A stretch of 57,278 bases of DNA from contig JAEUUP010000165.1 of NCBI GenBank assembly GCA_016787525.1, positions 1 through 57,278 of the forward strand, read 5' to 3'. The notes under the pieces are model-generated. The model saw only the letters and a program-made list of their open reading frames with translations. It was not told where the DNA came from and did no database searches. The stretch comes from Saprospiraceae bacterium (GTDB lineage Bacteria > Bacteroidota > Bacteroidia > Chitinophagales > Saprospiraceae). The position numbers and the translations under genes were made by a program. Positions 26,535 to 35,435 of the stretch are shown piece by piece. Within the stretch, counting starts at the first letter, position 1, and the number at the start of each line of letters is the position of its first letter.

Positions 26535-27569
26535 TTATAGGCTTTTCAAAAGGGTTTGATTGATTTTTTTCACTATACTCGGCCCTTCGTAAATCAAACC
26601 CGAATAAACTTGTACCAAATCGGCTCCTGCTTGCAGTTTCTCCAAAGCATCGTCGCCTGTTTGTATGCCACCAACGCCAATGATGACCAAATTCTGCCTT
26701 TTAGCATGGCTTCGCAAATAGCGAATGACTTCTGTTGAGCGACTTTTGACGGGTTTTCCACTCAATCCACCTGCTTCATTACTGAGGGGGTGCGTTTTGA
26801 CCATATCTCTCGACAGAGTTGTGTTGGTTGCAATGATGCCGTTGAGGTGGTTATTCTCTACGATTTCTAAAATATCATCGAGTTGCGATTCATTCAAGTC
26901 GGGGGCGATTTTGAGCAAAAGCGGCTTGGGATTCGCCTGTTTTTGATTCAAATTTTGGACATGCGCCAAAAGTTGATTCAACGGCTCTTTGTCTTGCAAA
27001 GCGCGCAAATCAGGCGTATTGGGCGACGATACATTGACCACAAAATAGTCCACAAAATCGAATAAAGCATTGAAACACAATTCATAATCGCGAAAAGCCT
27101 CTTCATTGGGTGTCACCTTGTTTTTGCCGATATTACCGCCGATGAGGACTCCCTCAGTAGGGTTGCGATTTTTTAATCTGTTCACCAAACTTTCTACACC
27201 TTCATTGTTGAAACCCATGCGGTTTATCAGAGCTTCGTGTTCGGGTAGGCGAAAGAGGCGTGGTTGCGGGTTGCCGTCTTGCGGGCGTGGTGTGACTGTA
27301 CCAATTTCTATAAATCCAAAACCGAGATACTGTAAATCTTCAAAATATTTGCCATCCTTATCAAAACCTGCCGCCAAACCAACAGGATTTGGGAAAGTCA
27401 AACCCATGATTTTTCGCTCCAATTTTGCATTTTTTAAGACAAAAAGTGAGCGAAAAATAGATTTCCCAAAAGGCAAACCCAAGGCAAAACGGAAAAGGCG
27501 CATCGTCAGGTGATGCGCTTTTTCAGGTGTGAATTGAAAGAAAAAGGGTTTGAGTAAAAATTTATACAT
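26535..27569 (-). CDS. pyrD: Dihydroorotate dehydrogenase (quinone)
   Basis: 344 aa from ATG 27569 ([13 protein letters not shown]); a TTG three codons earlier is unlikely. Class 2 features are the N-terminal membrane-associating helix with [23 protein letters not shown], the flavin-binding [15 protein letters not shown], the catalytic serine in NVSSPNTP, and [29 protein letters not shown]. It oxidises dihydroorotate to orotate in pyrimidine synthesis, passing electrons to quinone. Word copies at 26780 (HPLSN) and 27150 (variant TACTGAGGGA, PTEGV). Confidence 0.95.
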   Translation of the reverse strand: MYKFLLKPFFFQFTPEKAHHLTMRLFRFALGLPFGKSIFRSLFVLKNAKLERKIMGLTFPNPVGLAAGFDKDGKYFEDLQYLGFGFIEIGTVTPRPQDGNPQPRLFRLPEHEALINRMGFNNEGVESLVNRLKNRNPTEGVLIGGNIGKNKVTPNEEAFRDYELCFNALFDFVDYFVVNVSSPNTPDLRALQDKEPLNQLLAHVQNLNQKQANPKPLLLKIAPDLNESQLDDILEIVENNHLNGIIATNTTLSRDMVKTHPLSNEAGGLSGKPVKSRSTEVIRYLRSHAKRQNLVIIGVGGIQTGDDALEKLQAGADLVQVYSGLIYEGPSIVKKINQTLLKSL

Positions 27570-27614
27570 AAAAAACAAATTTCATATAGAAAATGCCCTT
27601 ATACTGAGCGGGTG

Positions 27615-28727
27615 CTATTTTACATAAATTGGAATATAAACGGCGAAATGGTCGCTGAAACCACCGCGATAAATTGGACCCGTATAAGTCCGATTGGGCA
27701 AGCGTTGACCATTTCTGTCTTTGAATATCACCAAATCGGCGTTGAAAACGGTTTCTTCGTCCTTTGTTACTACTTTTGAACGAGCATCTAAAAATGACCC
27801 GCTGACGATGATTTGGTCTAAAACATCCCAACCACGATAGTATTCGGTGCCTTCGCCGCGTCTTTCGATGGCTGCACCTAAGTTGTACAAGGCGTTGTTA
27901 GACAATGACTTAGCTGTCTCGCGTTGCCACTCTATTGCGCCCAAAGTTTGGTTCAAACTTTTGTTGCTCGGCTCATCGTTGAAGTCACCCATGATAACAA
28001 TATTCGCATTCGGATTTTTTTGAAAAATGGAATCCACTGCTTTGCGCAACACCGAAGCCACATAGATGCGTTTGGGTTCGCTCGTGTCTGCACCACCACG
28101 CCGACTTGGGAAGTGATTGACAAAAACCGTCAATTCAATACCCCCCCTCAGTATGCCGTTGACTTCGAGGATGTCACGGGTTTTGTCCGAAAAATTAGAG
28201 AATTTTATGTTGTGCGTTTTCTGTTTCTTAATTTCAAATTCGCCTTTGCGATAAATCATCGCCACGTCAATGCCACGTTCGTCGGGGCTTTCAAAGTGTG
28301 CAATACCGTAGTTTTTGGCAGAAAGGGTCGGTTGAGCGACTAAATCTTCCAAAACACGACGGTTTTCAACCTCAGCCATACCAAGAACAGTCGGGAAACC
28401 CATACCCTCAATCACTTTCGCAATGTTTTTTTGTTTGGCAAAATAGCGTTGCGTATTCCATTTTAGGCTCGAATTGGGCATGTATTCGGAGTCAATTTTT
28501 TGCGGCTCATCAATGGTATCGAACAGATTTTCGACATTATAGAATGCCAAACGGAATGAATCTTTGACATTTTCAAAGCTCAATGGACGGCTATAATCTT
28601 GTGGCGTTTCGGTTTTGACAACGACTGCTTTTTTCGGTGAATCGCAACTTTCGAGTAGCATGATACCTAAACTCAAGGTCAAAAAACAGACAAAAAGAGG
28701 TACAAAGTGCTTTTTTACATTTTTCAT
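27615..28727 (-). CDS. Endonuclease/exonuclease/phosphatase-family lipoprotein
   Basis: 370 aa. The signal sequence ends with lipobox LLESC (C28), so it is lipid-anchored. The EEP fold shows FYNVENLFD, GMAEVENRRVLEDL (Mg-binding glutamate), VFVNHFPSRRGG, IVMGDFNDEPSNKS and the C-terminal GGFSDHFAVYIPI. Homologues are extracellular nucleases or phosphodiesterases. Word copy 28144 (a 7-C run) encodes ILRGG in a loop before ELTVFVNH. Between this stop and pyrD, a decayed word (TACTGAGCGG) begins at 27602. Confidence 0.9.
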   Translation of the reverse strand: MKNVKKHFVPLFVCFLTLSLGIMLLESCDSPKKAVVVKTETPQDYSRPLSFENVKDSFRLAFYNVENLFDTIDEPQKIDSEYMPNSSLKWNTQRYFAKQKNIAKVIEGMGFPTVLGMAEVENRRVLEDLVAQPTLSAKNYGIAHFESPDERGIDVAMIYRKGEFEIKKQKTHNIKFSNFSDKTRDILEVNGILRGGIELTVFVNHFPSRRGGADTSEPKRIYVASVLRKAVDSIFQKNPNANIVIMGDFNDEPSNKSLNQTLGAIEWQRETAKSLSNNALYNLGAAIERRGEGTEYYRGWDVLDQIIVSGSFLDARSKVVTKDEETVFNADLVIFKDRNGQRLPNRTYTGPIYRGGFSDHFAVYIPIYVK

Positions 28728-28904
28728 CGAGTGATTTTTATTTAAATTTCAAACAATTTGATTCTATGAAAGCAATAGTTTTGAATTTTGATACAAATTT
28801 TTCACAAATAGGGCGTAATTTTGAGCAAAATTAGAATTTCAAACGTCAATTCTTATTTTTCATGCACACTTTTGTTTATTCATACTCTTTAACTCGTCTT
28901 AAAA

Positions 28905-29579
28905 ATGCCTGTATTAAGCCAAGCCTATCTCGATTTTTTTGAAGAGCTCGCACTTAACAACAACCGCGAGTGGTTCACTGCCAACAAAAAACGCTACGAA
29001 AAAGATGTAAAAGAGCCATTTATTAAGCTCGTGGAGGCGATAGTTGGCTCGTTACATGATTCTGAACCCGACCTTTCGCTCATTCCTGCCAAGCAAATGC
29101 TGTTTCGCATCAATCGCGATATTCGTTTTTCAAAAGATAAAAGACCTTACAAAGAGCATTTGTCGGCTTCTATCACACGATTTGGCACGAAAGATAAAAT
29201 TTATCCAGGGCATTATTTTCAAGTTGGGGCGCACGAGTCTTTTTTGGCAGGCGGGGCATATTGGTTCGAGGAGAAAGAAATGTTGTTGCGTGTACGGCGC
29301 TATATTTTGGACAATCACGACCGTTTTTTGAGCCTCATCAATGACCCTGTTTTTGTGAAACATTGGGACAGTATCAAAGGAGAGAAAAATAAACGACTTT
29401 CACCAGAGTTTACAGATTTTGTTGACAGTCAACCACTTATTGCGAATACACAATATTATTGGGTCGCAAATATTGACCCAAAAATGGCTTTGCAAGATAA
29501 TTTCGTGGATATACTGAGGGGGCATTTTGAAGCAGCTCAGCCTTTGAATCAGTTTTTAATAGAAGCTATGTATTGGTAG
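28905..29579 (+). CDS. DUF2461 (TIGR02453) family protein
   Basis: 224 aa. It shows the family pattern: LDFFEELALNNNREWFTANKKRYE at the N-terminus, FRINRDIRFSKDKRPYKEHLSA in the middle, YYFQ-type segment HYFQVGAHESFLAGGAYWFE, and WVANIDPK near the end. The biochemical function is unknown. It is cytoplasmic, with no signal peptide. It begins about 45 bp after an AT-rich stretch and is followed by the 29605-29793 palindromic element. One word copy (29512) encodes ILRGH near the C-terminus. Confidence 0.85.
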   Translation: MPVLSQAYLDFFEELALNNNREWFTANKKRYEKDVKEPFIKLVEAIVGSLHDSEPDLSLIPAKQMLFRINRDIRFSKDKRPYKEHLSASITRFGTKDKIYPGHYFQVGAHESFLAGGAYWFEEKEMLLRVRRYILDNHDRFLSLINDPVFVKHWDSIKGEKNKRLSPEFTDFVDSQPLIANTQYYWVANIDPKMALQDNFVDILRGHFEAAQPLNQFLIEAMYW

Positions 29580-29604
29580 TTTGTTATTCGTTTGTTGCCA
29601 CATA

Positions 29605-29793
29605 CAATACTTCGGTAGTTTTTTAAGCGTAAATAACGCCGCCTGTGGCGGCGGAGTGGACTTTTTGGAGGGAAGGTTTAATTTTTCAAGTTCGGGCGCA
29701 GCCCGAACTTGAAAAATTAAACCTTCCCTCCATTCCCCCTTTTTTCGGCGGCGAAGCCGCCGTTTTTCAACTAAAAAATTACCGAAGTATTGA
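29605..29793. repeat. ~190-bp palindromic element with three stem-loops
   Basis: Outer arms of about 20 bp (29605-29624 and 29774-29793, CAATACTTCGGTA / TACCGAAGTATTG) enclose a central hairpin with 31-bp perfect arms (29667-29697 and 29701-29731) and a 3-nt loop GCA. It is flanked by two GC-rich hairpins (GCCGCC.GGCGGC near 29638-29654, CGGCGGC.GCCGCCG at 29745-29762). There is no transposase. The symmetric layout suggests a REP/MITE-type mobile palindrome inserted after the DUF2461 gene. Confidence 0.8.
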
Positions 29794-30457
29794 CATACTA
29801 AGCGATGAATAATCAATAATGAGTAGCGAATAATAAAAAACGACAGGAACAGGAATGTCCCTATCGTTGATTTAGTAAATCACTTACAACGCTTGGTTGT
29901 CGCCTCTACTCAAGTTTTTTGCCTCCCGAAGGAGGCGGCATGGGTTACAATTCGCGTCAAGAACAGGTTATCAAGTCTGTTGCTTTCTCATAATCGTTTG
30001 GTTGTGGGAGCATACAGGGTTTAAAACCTACACGTTGTGGGTTTTACTAAAATATTTTGTATGTCGGTTAAGGGAAAAGAATAAAGATTGAGCGACAAAT
30101 AAAATCATTGTTTAAAGTTTAATAGCAAGATTTCTCCCAAATACACATATTTAACGTGAGGTAAAAAATATATATGATGAGAGGAGTTTGTAATTTTGGT
30201 TGAGGGTTGTTAGTTATTTCGTTGTTGGCAATTGTTCACGGGCGAGATTTTGCAAAGATTCAATTTTTTATGGATTAAAATCAAGGTTAAAAACTTCGGA
30301 ATTTAGGTATTTTTAAAATTTTTATTATTCAGATATTTTATAAAATAAATTTGTTGATAATAAGTTTATGACATTCTACCTATGAATTTTAATTATAAAA
30401 ACGAACTTTGCGACCAAAATCACCTTTTTCTGCTTTATTTATTAACTTATTACACTT
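29794..30457. other. Non-coding gap between the palindromic element and argH
   Basis: A small GC hairpin GCCTCC-cgaa-GGAGGC at 29921-29936 is the only clear structure. An open frame of 64 codons at 29897-30091 runs through this hairpin and has no domain. The remainder is AT-rich. An ATG at 30458 starts argH. Confidence 0.5.
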
Positions 30458-31798
30458 ATGAAACTTTGGCAAAAGGACTTTTCGACAAACCAAGCAGTCG
30501 AAGAATTTACGGTTGGTCGCGACCGTGAAATGGATTTGCGCTTAGCACCATTCGATATTTTAGGCTCGTTGGCACATACTCAGATGCTTTCAGAAGTTGG
30601 TTTGTTGGAAAAAGAAGAGTTTGATGCCTTGTCTCTGGTTTTGAAAAAACTTTACCGCGAAGCAGTCGCGGAAAAATTTGAAATTACTGAGGGGGTTGAA
30701 GATGTGCATTCACAGGTTGAGTTTTTATTGACTCACGAATTGGGCGATATGGGCAAGCGCATACACTCAGCGCGTAGCCGAAACGACCAAGTTTTGGTGG
30801 ACTTAAAACTGTTCTTTCGTGCTGAAATTCAACAAGTTACTGAGGGGATAAAAGATTTATTCGATACGCTGTTGGCGCAGAGCGAAAAGTATAAAGATGT
30901 CTTATTGCCGGGCTATACGCATTTGCAGGTTGCCATGCCGTCGAGTTTTGGTTTGTGGTTTGGCGCGTATGCCGAGACATTGACCGACGATGCACAATTG
31001 TGGCAAGCTGTTTATAAAATTGTCAATCAAAATCCATTGGGTTCTGCCGCAGGTTATGGCTCAAGTTTGCCCATCAATCGCACGCGAACAACCGAATTAT
31101 TGGGTTTTGAAGACTTGAACTATAATGTCGTAGCGGCTCAAATGGGTCGTGGCAAATCGGAGCAGTTCGTGGCGTTTGGTTTGGCTGCTTTGGGTGCGAC
31201 ATTGTCGAAATTGGCAATGGATATTACTTTGTATATTAATCAAAATTTTGATTTTGTCAGTTTGCCACCCGAATTAACCACGGGTTCAAGCATCATGCCG
31301 CATAAGAAAAACCCAGATGTATTTGAGTTGATTCGTGCCAAAGCCAATCGTTTGCAAAGTCTGCCAACAGAGGTGGCATTGTTGACAAGTAGCCTGCCGA
31401 GTGGTTATCATCGTGATTTTCAGTTGTTGAAAGAAATGATTTTTCCTGCGCTCGATGAAGTGAAAAACATACTCAGCATGACGAATTTTATGATGAAAAA
31501 CATTATTGTGAAAGACAATATTTTGGCTGATGAAAAATACAAATATTTATTCACTGTCGAGGAAGTCAATCGCCTTGTACTGAGGGGTGTACCGTTTCGC
31601 GATGCGTACAAACAGATTGGTCAATCGGTTGAAAATCAAACATTTGAAACGGATAGAGTAGTTGAACATATACACGAAGGTACTATTGGGAATTTGTGTA
31701 ACGAAAAAATAAGTACCAAAATGATGCGCATACTGAGGGGGTTTGAATTTGAGAAAGTGGAAGAGAAAATCGCATATTTGACACAGTTTCAGCTATAG
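30458..31798 (+). CDS. argH: Argininosuccinate lyase
   Basis: 446 aa of the fumarase/aspartase superfamily. Family segments are DVHSQVEFLLTHELG, RSRNDQVLVDLKLF, LPGYTHLQVAMPSSFG, LGSAAGYGSSLPINR, and the signature GSSIMPHKKNPD with the catalytic serine loop. It cleaves argininosuccinate to arginine and fumarate. It stands alone, without other arg genes nearby. Four word copies (30685, 30838, 31578, 31731), all sense, form two pairs 153 bp apart. They encode ITEG, VTEG, VLRG and ILRG. Confidence 0.96.
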   Translation: MKLWQKDFSTNQAVEEFTVGRDREMDLRLAPFDILGSLAHTQMLSEVGLLEKEEFDALSLVLKKLYREAVAEKFEITEGVEDVHSQVEFLLTHELGDMGKRIHSARSRNDQVLVDLKLFFRAEIQQVTEGIKDLFDTLLAQSEKYKDVLLPGYTHLQVAMPSSFGLWFGAYAETLTDDAQLWQAVYKIVNQNPLGSAAGYGSSLPINRTRTTELLGFEDLNYNVVAAQMGRGKSEQFVAFGLAALGATLSKLAMDITLYINQNFDFVSLPPELTTGSSIMPHKKNPDVFELIRAKANRLQSLPTEVALLTSSLPSGYHRDFQLLKEMIFPALDEVKNILSMTNFMMKNIIVKDNILADEKYKYLFTVEEVNRLVLRGVPFRDAYKQIGQSVENQTFETDRVVEHIHEGTIGNLCNEKISTKMMRILRGFEFEKVEEKIAYLTQFQL

Positions 31799-31917
31799 AA
31801 TATTGTTGTTGTGGAGCAGGCTTATTGTGATTAATTTTCAAAAAAGTGCTAAAAAGTTAACAAGATAGACAGCGATTGCTTTAAGTTTGCGTTTGGATTA
31901 TAAAACAAAATTTCGTT

Positions 31918-32469
31918 TTGCTAAAAAGATTCGCAGCCATATCATTTTTATTGCTCTTGCTGTTCAATGCGTTCGGCTACTATTTGCTGTTCGGCTATGA
32001 GCAAGCACAGGCACGCGAGCAAGTGATTCAGAATATTCAAAACATGCCCGAATCGAGTTTTATGGTTGTCAAAATGTTGGTTTCGCCTTATGCCCATGTG
32101 GAAGATAGAGATTTTGAATATGTTGAAGGCGAGTTCCGAAAAGATGGTAAAACGTACAATTTTGTCAAAAAACGCATCAAAAATGACTCACTCGAATTGT
32201 ATTGTTTGAATAATATTCGCCAAGACCAACTGACAGCACAATTCAATGATTATGTCAAAGAAAATCTGATTCAAGGTAAATCGTCTCAAAATGTACCGAT
32301 GAAACAGATGCTGAAATCATTCCTCAAGGACTACATTCCTCTTGAAATATATTCACTTATACTTTTTAAACCCTTCGATACTGAGGGGGTGTTGTCTTTT
32401 TCTCCAACAGACGACGCATTACCTATTGTCTTTCTTTCTACTACCACACCTCCTCCCAATAGGGCTTAA
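31918..32469 (+). CDS. Small membrane-anchored protein of unknown function
   Basis: 183 aa if translation starts at TTG 31918; there is no ATG before residue 43 and this start gives a sound hydrophobic N-terminal segment (FAAISFLLLLLFNAFGYYLLF). The rest is soluble and mixed, ending in a Thr/Pro stretch (STTTPPPNRA). A TAAGTTTG -7-like box lies at 31882-31889. I do not recognise the family. Word copy 32379 encodes DTEGV close to the C-terminus. The gene lies between argH and the haloperoxidase cluster. Confidence 0.65.
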   Translation: MLKRFAAISFLLLLLFNAFGYYLLFGYEQAQAREQVIQNIQNMPESSFMVVKMLVSPYAHVEDRDFEYVEGEFRKDGKTYNFVKKRIKNDSLELYCLNNIRQDQLTAQFNDYVKENLIQGKSSQNVPMKQMLKSFLKDYIPLEIYSLILFKPFDTEGVLSFSPTDDALPIVFLSTTTPPPNRA

Positions 32470-32973
32470 TTTTCTTATTGTTTTTGATTCAAATCAATGC
32501 TGCTTATGACTAAACGTGAATGTATCATGTCAAATGATACAACCATCATGCAAACAAACATTCTTCTTTGGCAATTCGCCTCTTTTGTGACGAAATTCTA
32601 ACGTAAATAATGCTTGTAGCTATGCTATCAGTCATACGGATTGAATAAGTTCAAGCGTCTATTTTGTTATAAGTTATCAACAAAATAACTTATAACAAGT
32701 CGAAATCGCACAAACTTTTGTCTTTGGATAAAAAAGACGCACAGGATTTAGAATCAAAAACATCTTCTCTCAAATCATTTTTGTCGAAACAGCTCATCCT
32801 TAGGTTTTAACTAATTGGAATCTACGGCACAATGTGACTCATTCTTTATTAGTAAATAAAGGAGAGATTAGGTAGCACTTTTATGTGCTGTCGACAGTGA
32901 GTTTGATAACTTAAAGTAGATAAAATAAGGGGTACTACTCAAGGTTATATTTCAAATTTTAAATCCTATTCCT
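32470..32973. other. 500-bp gap before the haloperoxidase-like cluster
   Basis: No gene. It holds a hairpin TGTATCAT-gtcaa-ATGATACA (32521-32541) and a perfect 14-bp inverted repeat, TTGTTATAAGTTAT / ATAACTTATAACAA, at 32664-32677 and 32685-32698. Either could be an operator for the downstream cluster. I could not identify a consensus promoter. No repeated word is present. Confidence 0.5.
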
Positions 32974-34335
32974 ATGAAAAATTTTATTCGCTTTTCCTAT
33001 ATTTTAGGTTTATTCACTTTGGTTTTTGTTATAACTTATTGCAAACCAGATAATGATGAAAAGATCAATTTGCAAGGTGATGTAGCGGACTCAGAAGCTG
33101 CGACCAAATGGGCTGATATGACTCTAAGAGCTGTTTACAGGTTGGCAGGTAATACGCCTACTTATTGCTCTCGGGCATTGGGTTATTTGGGCTTAACTAT
33201 GTACGAATCTGTCGTTCAAGGTAGTGCAACCCACCAATCTGTCTTCAAACAGCTTAATAATGCGACAACTTTGCCTCAAATTGAGAGTAATAAAGGCTAC
33301 AATTGGGTATTGGCACTCAATGCGGGGCAATCTTTGATGCTAAAAAAATTATATGCTTTTAGTGCAACAACAAAAGCCAGTATTGATTCGCTGGAAGCAG
33401 CTTTAGAGAAACAACACTCTGCTACAGAAACGGCTGACGTGATTGAACGTTCCAAAAAATTTGGTCAAAACGTGGCAGAAGCTATTTTTTTATGGTCAAC
33501 CGTAGATGGTGGCTTTGAAGGTTATTTGAGAAATTTTCCGACTGACTATGTTGTTCCCACGGGTCCAGGCAAATGGCTACCTCCTAAAAAAAGCCAGTCT
33601 AAATCACAGTTGCCACTACACCCTTATTGGGGAACAAATCGTCCATTTGTGGCGACAAATGCAGCCATTCCTGTACCTGAAATCATACCTTATTCGACTA
33701 ATCGTTTTTCACAATGTTATGCTCAGTTTTTGGAAATATATGCTAAAAATATCAGTTTGACAGAAGAAGAAAAAGAAATTGGTGCATGGTGGAGCGATGA
33801 CCCATCAGAAGTTTACTCACCGCCTGGACACTCTTACAATTTGGGGACAATCGCTGTTCGCACAGCAAAAGCAAATCTTACAGTGGCTGCTGAAACTTAC
33901 GCACGTGTCGGTTTGGGAGTAGCCGATGCTTTCATCAATTGTTGGAAAGCGAAATACAAATATTTTAGCGAACGTCCGTCAACCTATGTACGTGACAATA
34001 TTGACGGCACTTTTGTCCAATACTGGCCAGAGCCGCCATTCCCCGCATTCATTTCAGGTCATGCTACGCAAGGTGCGGCGACAGCAATCGTTCTTGGAGG
34101 TATTTATGGTGATGTTTTTTCTTTTACGGACAATACACATGAACGTCGCGAACGAGATACAGCTCAGAATGTGGATTTCAAACCGCGCAAGTTCAAATCT
34201 TTCTGGGAAGCGGCTGAAGAGTCGGCTTACTCACGTTTTCTTGGAGGCATTCATACGCGCCAAGACAATAATCATGGCTTAGCGGTGGGTCGCCAAGTAG
34301 GAAACAACATCAATGTACTGAACTGGAGAAAATAA
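32974..34335 (+). CDS. Vanadium-dependent haloperoxidase-like / PAP2-fold lipoprotein
   Basis: 453 aa with a signal sequence whose cysteine follows VFVITY (C23), so probably a lipoprotein. The oxyanion-binding residues of the vanadate/phosphate fold are visible: KYKYFSERPSTYV (K and R), PAFISGHATQGAA (SGHA motif), and the late histidine segment RFLGGIHTRQDNNHG. Related enzymes either oxidise halides with peroxide or act as acid phosphatases; sequence alone does not decide. No word copy lies within 1362 bp. It opens a run of three exported proteins. Confidence 0.85.
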   Translation: MKNFIRFSYILGLFTLVFVITYCKPDNDEKINLQGDVADSEAATKWADMTLRAVYRLAGNTPTYCSRALGYLGLTMYESVVQGSATHQSVFKQLNNATTLPQIESNKGYNWVLALNAGQSLMLKKLYAFSATTKASIDSLEAALEKQHSATETADVIERSKKFGQNVAEAIFLWSTVDGGFEGYLRNFPTDYVVPTGPGKWLPPKKSQSKSQLPLHPYWGTNRPFVATNAAIPVPEIIPYSTNRFSQCYAQFLEIYAKNISLTEEEKEIGAWWSDDPSEVYSPPGHSYNLGTIAVRTAKANLTVAAETYARVGLGVADAFINCWKAKYKYFSERPSTYVRDNIDGTFVQYWPEPPFPAFISGHATQGAATAIVLGGIYGDVFSFTDNTHERRERDTAQNVDFKPRKFKSFWEAAEESAYSRFLGGIHTRQDNNHGLAVGRQVGNNINVLNWRK

Positions 34336-34416
34336 TCGAAAATAAAAATCAATAGTCCCTAAATGTAGAAAATACTGAGGGGTATAAAAATAAACTTTAT
34401 AATTAAACAACTAAGA

Positions 34417-35346
34417 ATGAAACAGTTACTCACTTTTACGGCAATTATTTTTTTAGGAATGATACCTATTTCATCCGTATCGGCGCAAACGCCTACTGAC
34501 CATCTGATGATGCCGAAAGGAACACTTTGCAATTTTTTAGGCTATTCGACCAGTCGTTGGGACAATTATTGGGAGGGAGCAAACAAACGTATCAATGAAA
34601 ACATTGGTACTTTCAAAACGGAAAATATTCTATTCATGGCAGCATTGGGTGTGACCGACAAGCTCAATGTGATGGTTGGTTTGCCTTATGTCAAAACCTC
34701 GTCAAGTGCCAGTTATCTGGCTGGTCAGCAGGGCATACAAGACTTTTCAGTGTGGCTGAAATACAATCTCATTGAGAAAAAAGGCGATTTTGGGACAATT
34801 AAAGCGTTTGTAACAGTTGGCGGTTCCTTACCAGCAACAAATTATAATACAGATTTTTTACCATTCAGTATCGGTTTGAAAGCCAAAACAGCTTCGGGTA
34901 GGCTTATTTTGAGTTATGCAAACAAGGGGTTCTACGCCACAGTGCAAGGAGGTGCTACATTGCGTAGTAACGTTGAGATTGATCGCAACTCATTCATTTT
35001 CAATAATAAATTGTATGAAAGTAATATTATGCCTGTGCCTAATGCAGCTGATGGTAGTTTGACTTTAGGTTTTGCAAACACACGTTTTCAGACCGCAGTT
35101 TCGCTCGATAGATTTGGGTGCTTATCAGGCGATGATATTCGCTACAATGATATGCCCATTCTGACTAACAAAATGGAACAAACGAGTGTCAATTGGTTTG
35201 GGCGTGTCAATCTGGGTCATCTTTCAGTGATAGTCAATGCAGGGAAAGTGTTGAATGGACGCAATGTTGGCGAGGCAACCAGCCTCGGTGGTTCAGTTTT
35301 GTATTGGGTTCAGATTTTTAATAAAGCAAAAAAGGCTGATAAATAA
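34417..35346 (+). CDS. Predicted outer-membrane beta-barrel protein
   Basis: 309 aa with a signal peptide (cleavage after SVSAQ, about residue 24). The remainder alternates hydrophobic and polar residues with many aromatic ends (VWLKYNLIEKKGDFGTIKAF, TASGRLILSYANKGFYATVQGG), as in barrels of the phenol-degradation/transporter-like group. It sits 82 bp after the first and before the second haloperoxidase-like gene, which suggests a shared operon and export role. No ligand can be named. No word copy lies in the gene; one is in the gap before it (34373). Confidence 0.75.
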   Translation: MKQLLTFTAIIFLGMIPISSVSAQTPTDHLMMPKGTLCNFLGYSTSRWDNYWEGANKRINENIGTFKTENILFMAALGVTDKLNVMVGLPYVKTSSSASYLAGQQGIQDFSVWLKYNLIEKKGDFGTIKAFVTVGGSLPATNYNTDFLPFSIGLKAKTASGRLILSYANKGFYATVQGGATLRSNVEIDRNSFIFNNKLYESNIMPVPNAADGSLTLGFANTRFQTAVSLDRFGCLSGDDIRYNDMPILTNKMEQTSVNWFGRVNLGHLSVIVNAGKVLNGRNVGEATSLGGSVLYWVQIFNKAKKADK

Positions 35347-35435
35347 CGCTTTCATTCTATTAATCCATATTCTATAAATTGAAAATGCCTTTTGATACTG
35401 AGGGGGGTATTTTAAAAAGTAAAAAGCTATTAAAA

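Noticed and set aside
29897-30091. Small gene of 64 codons
   Set aside because: It starts inside repeat DNA and runs across a GC hairpin; the residues after that are unordered. It is likely chance.
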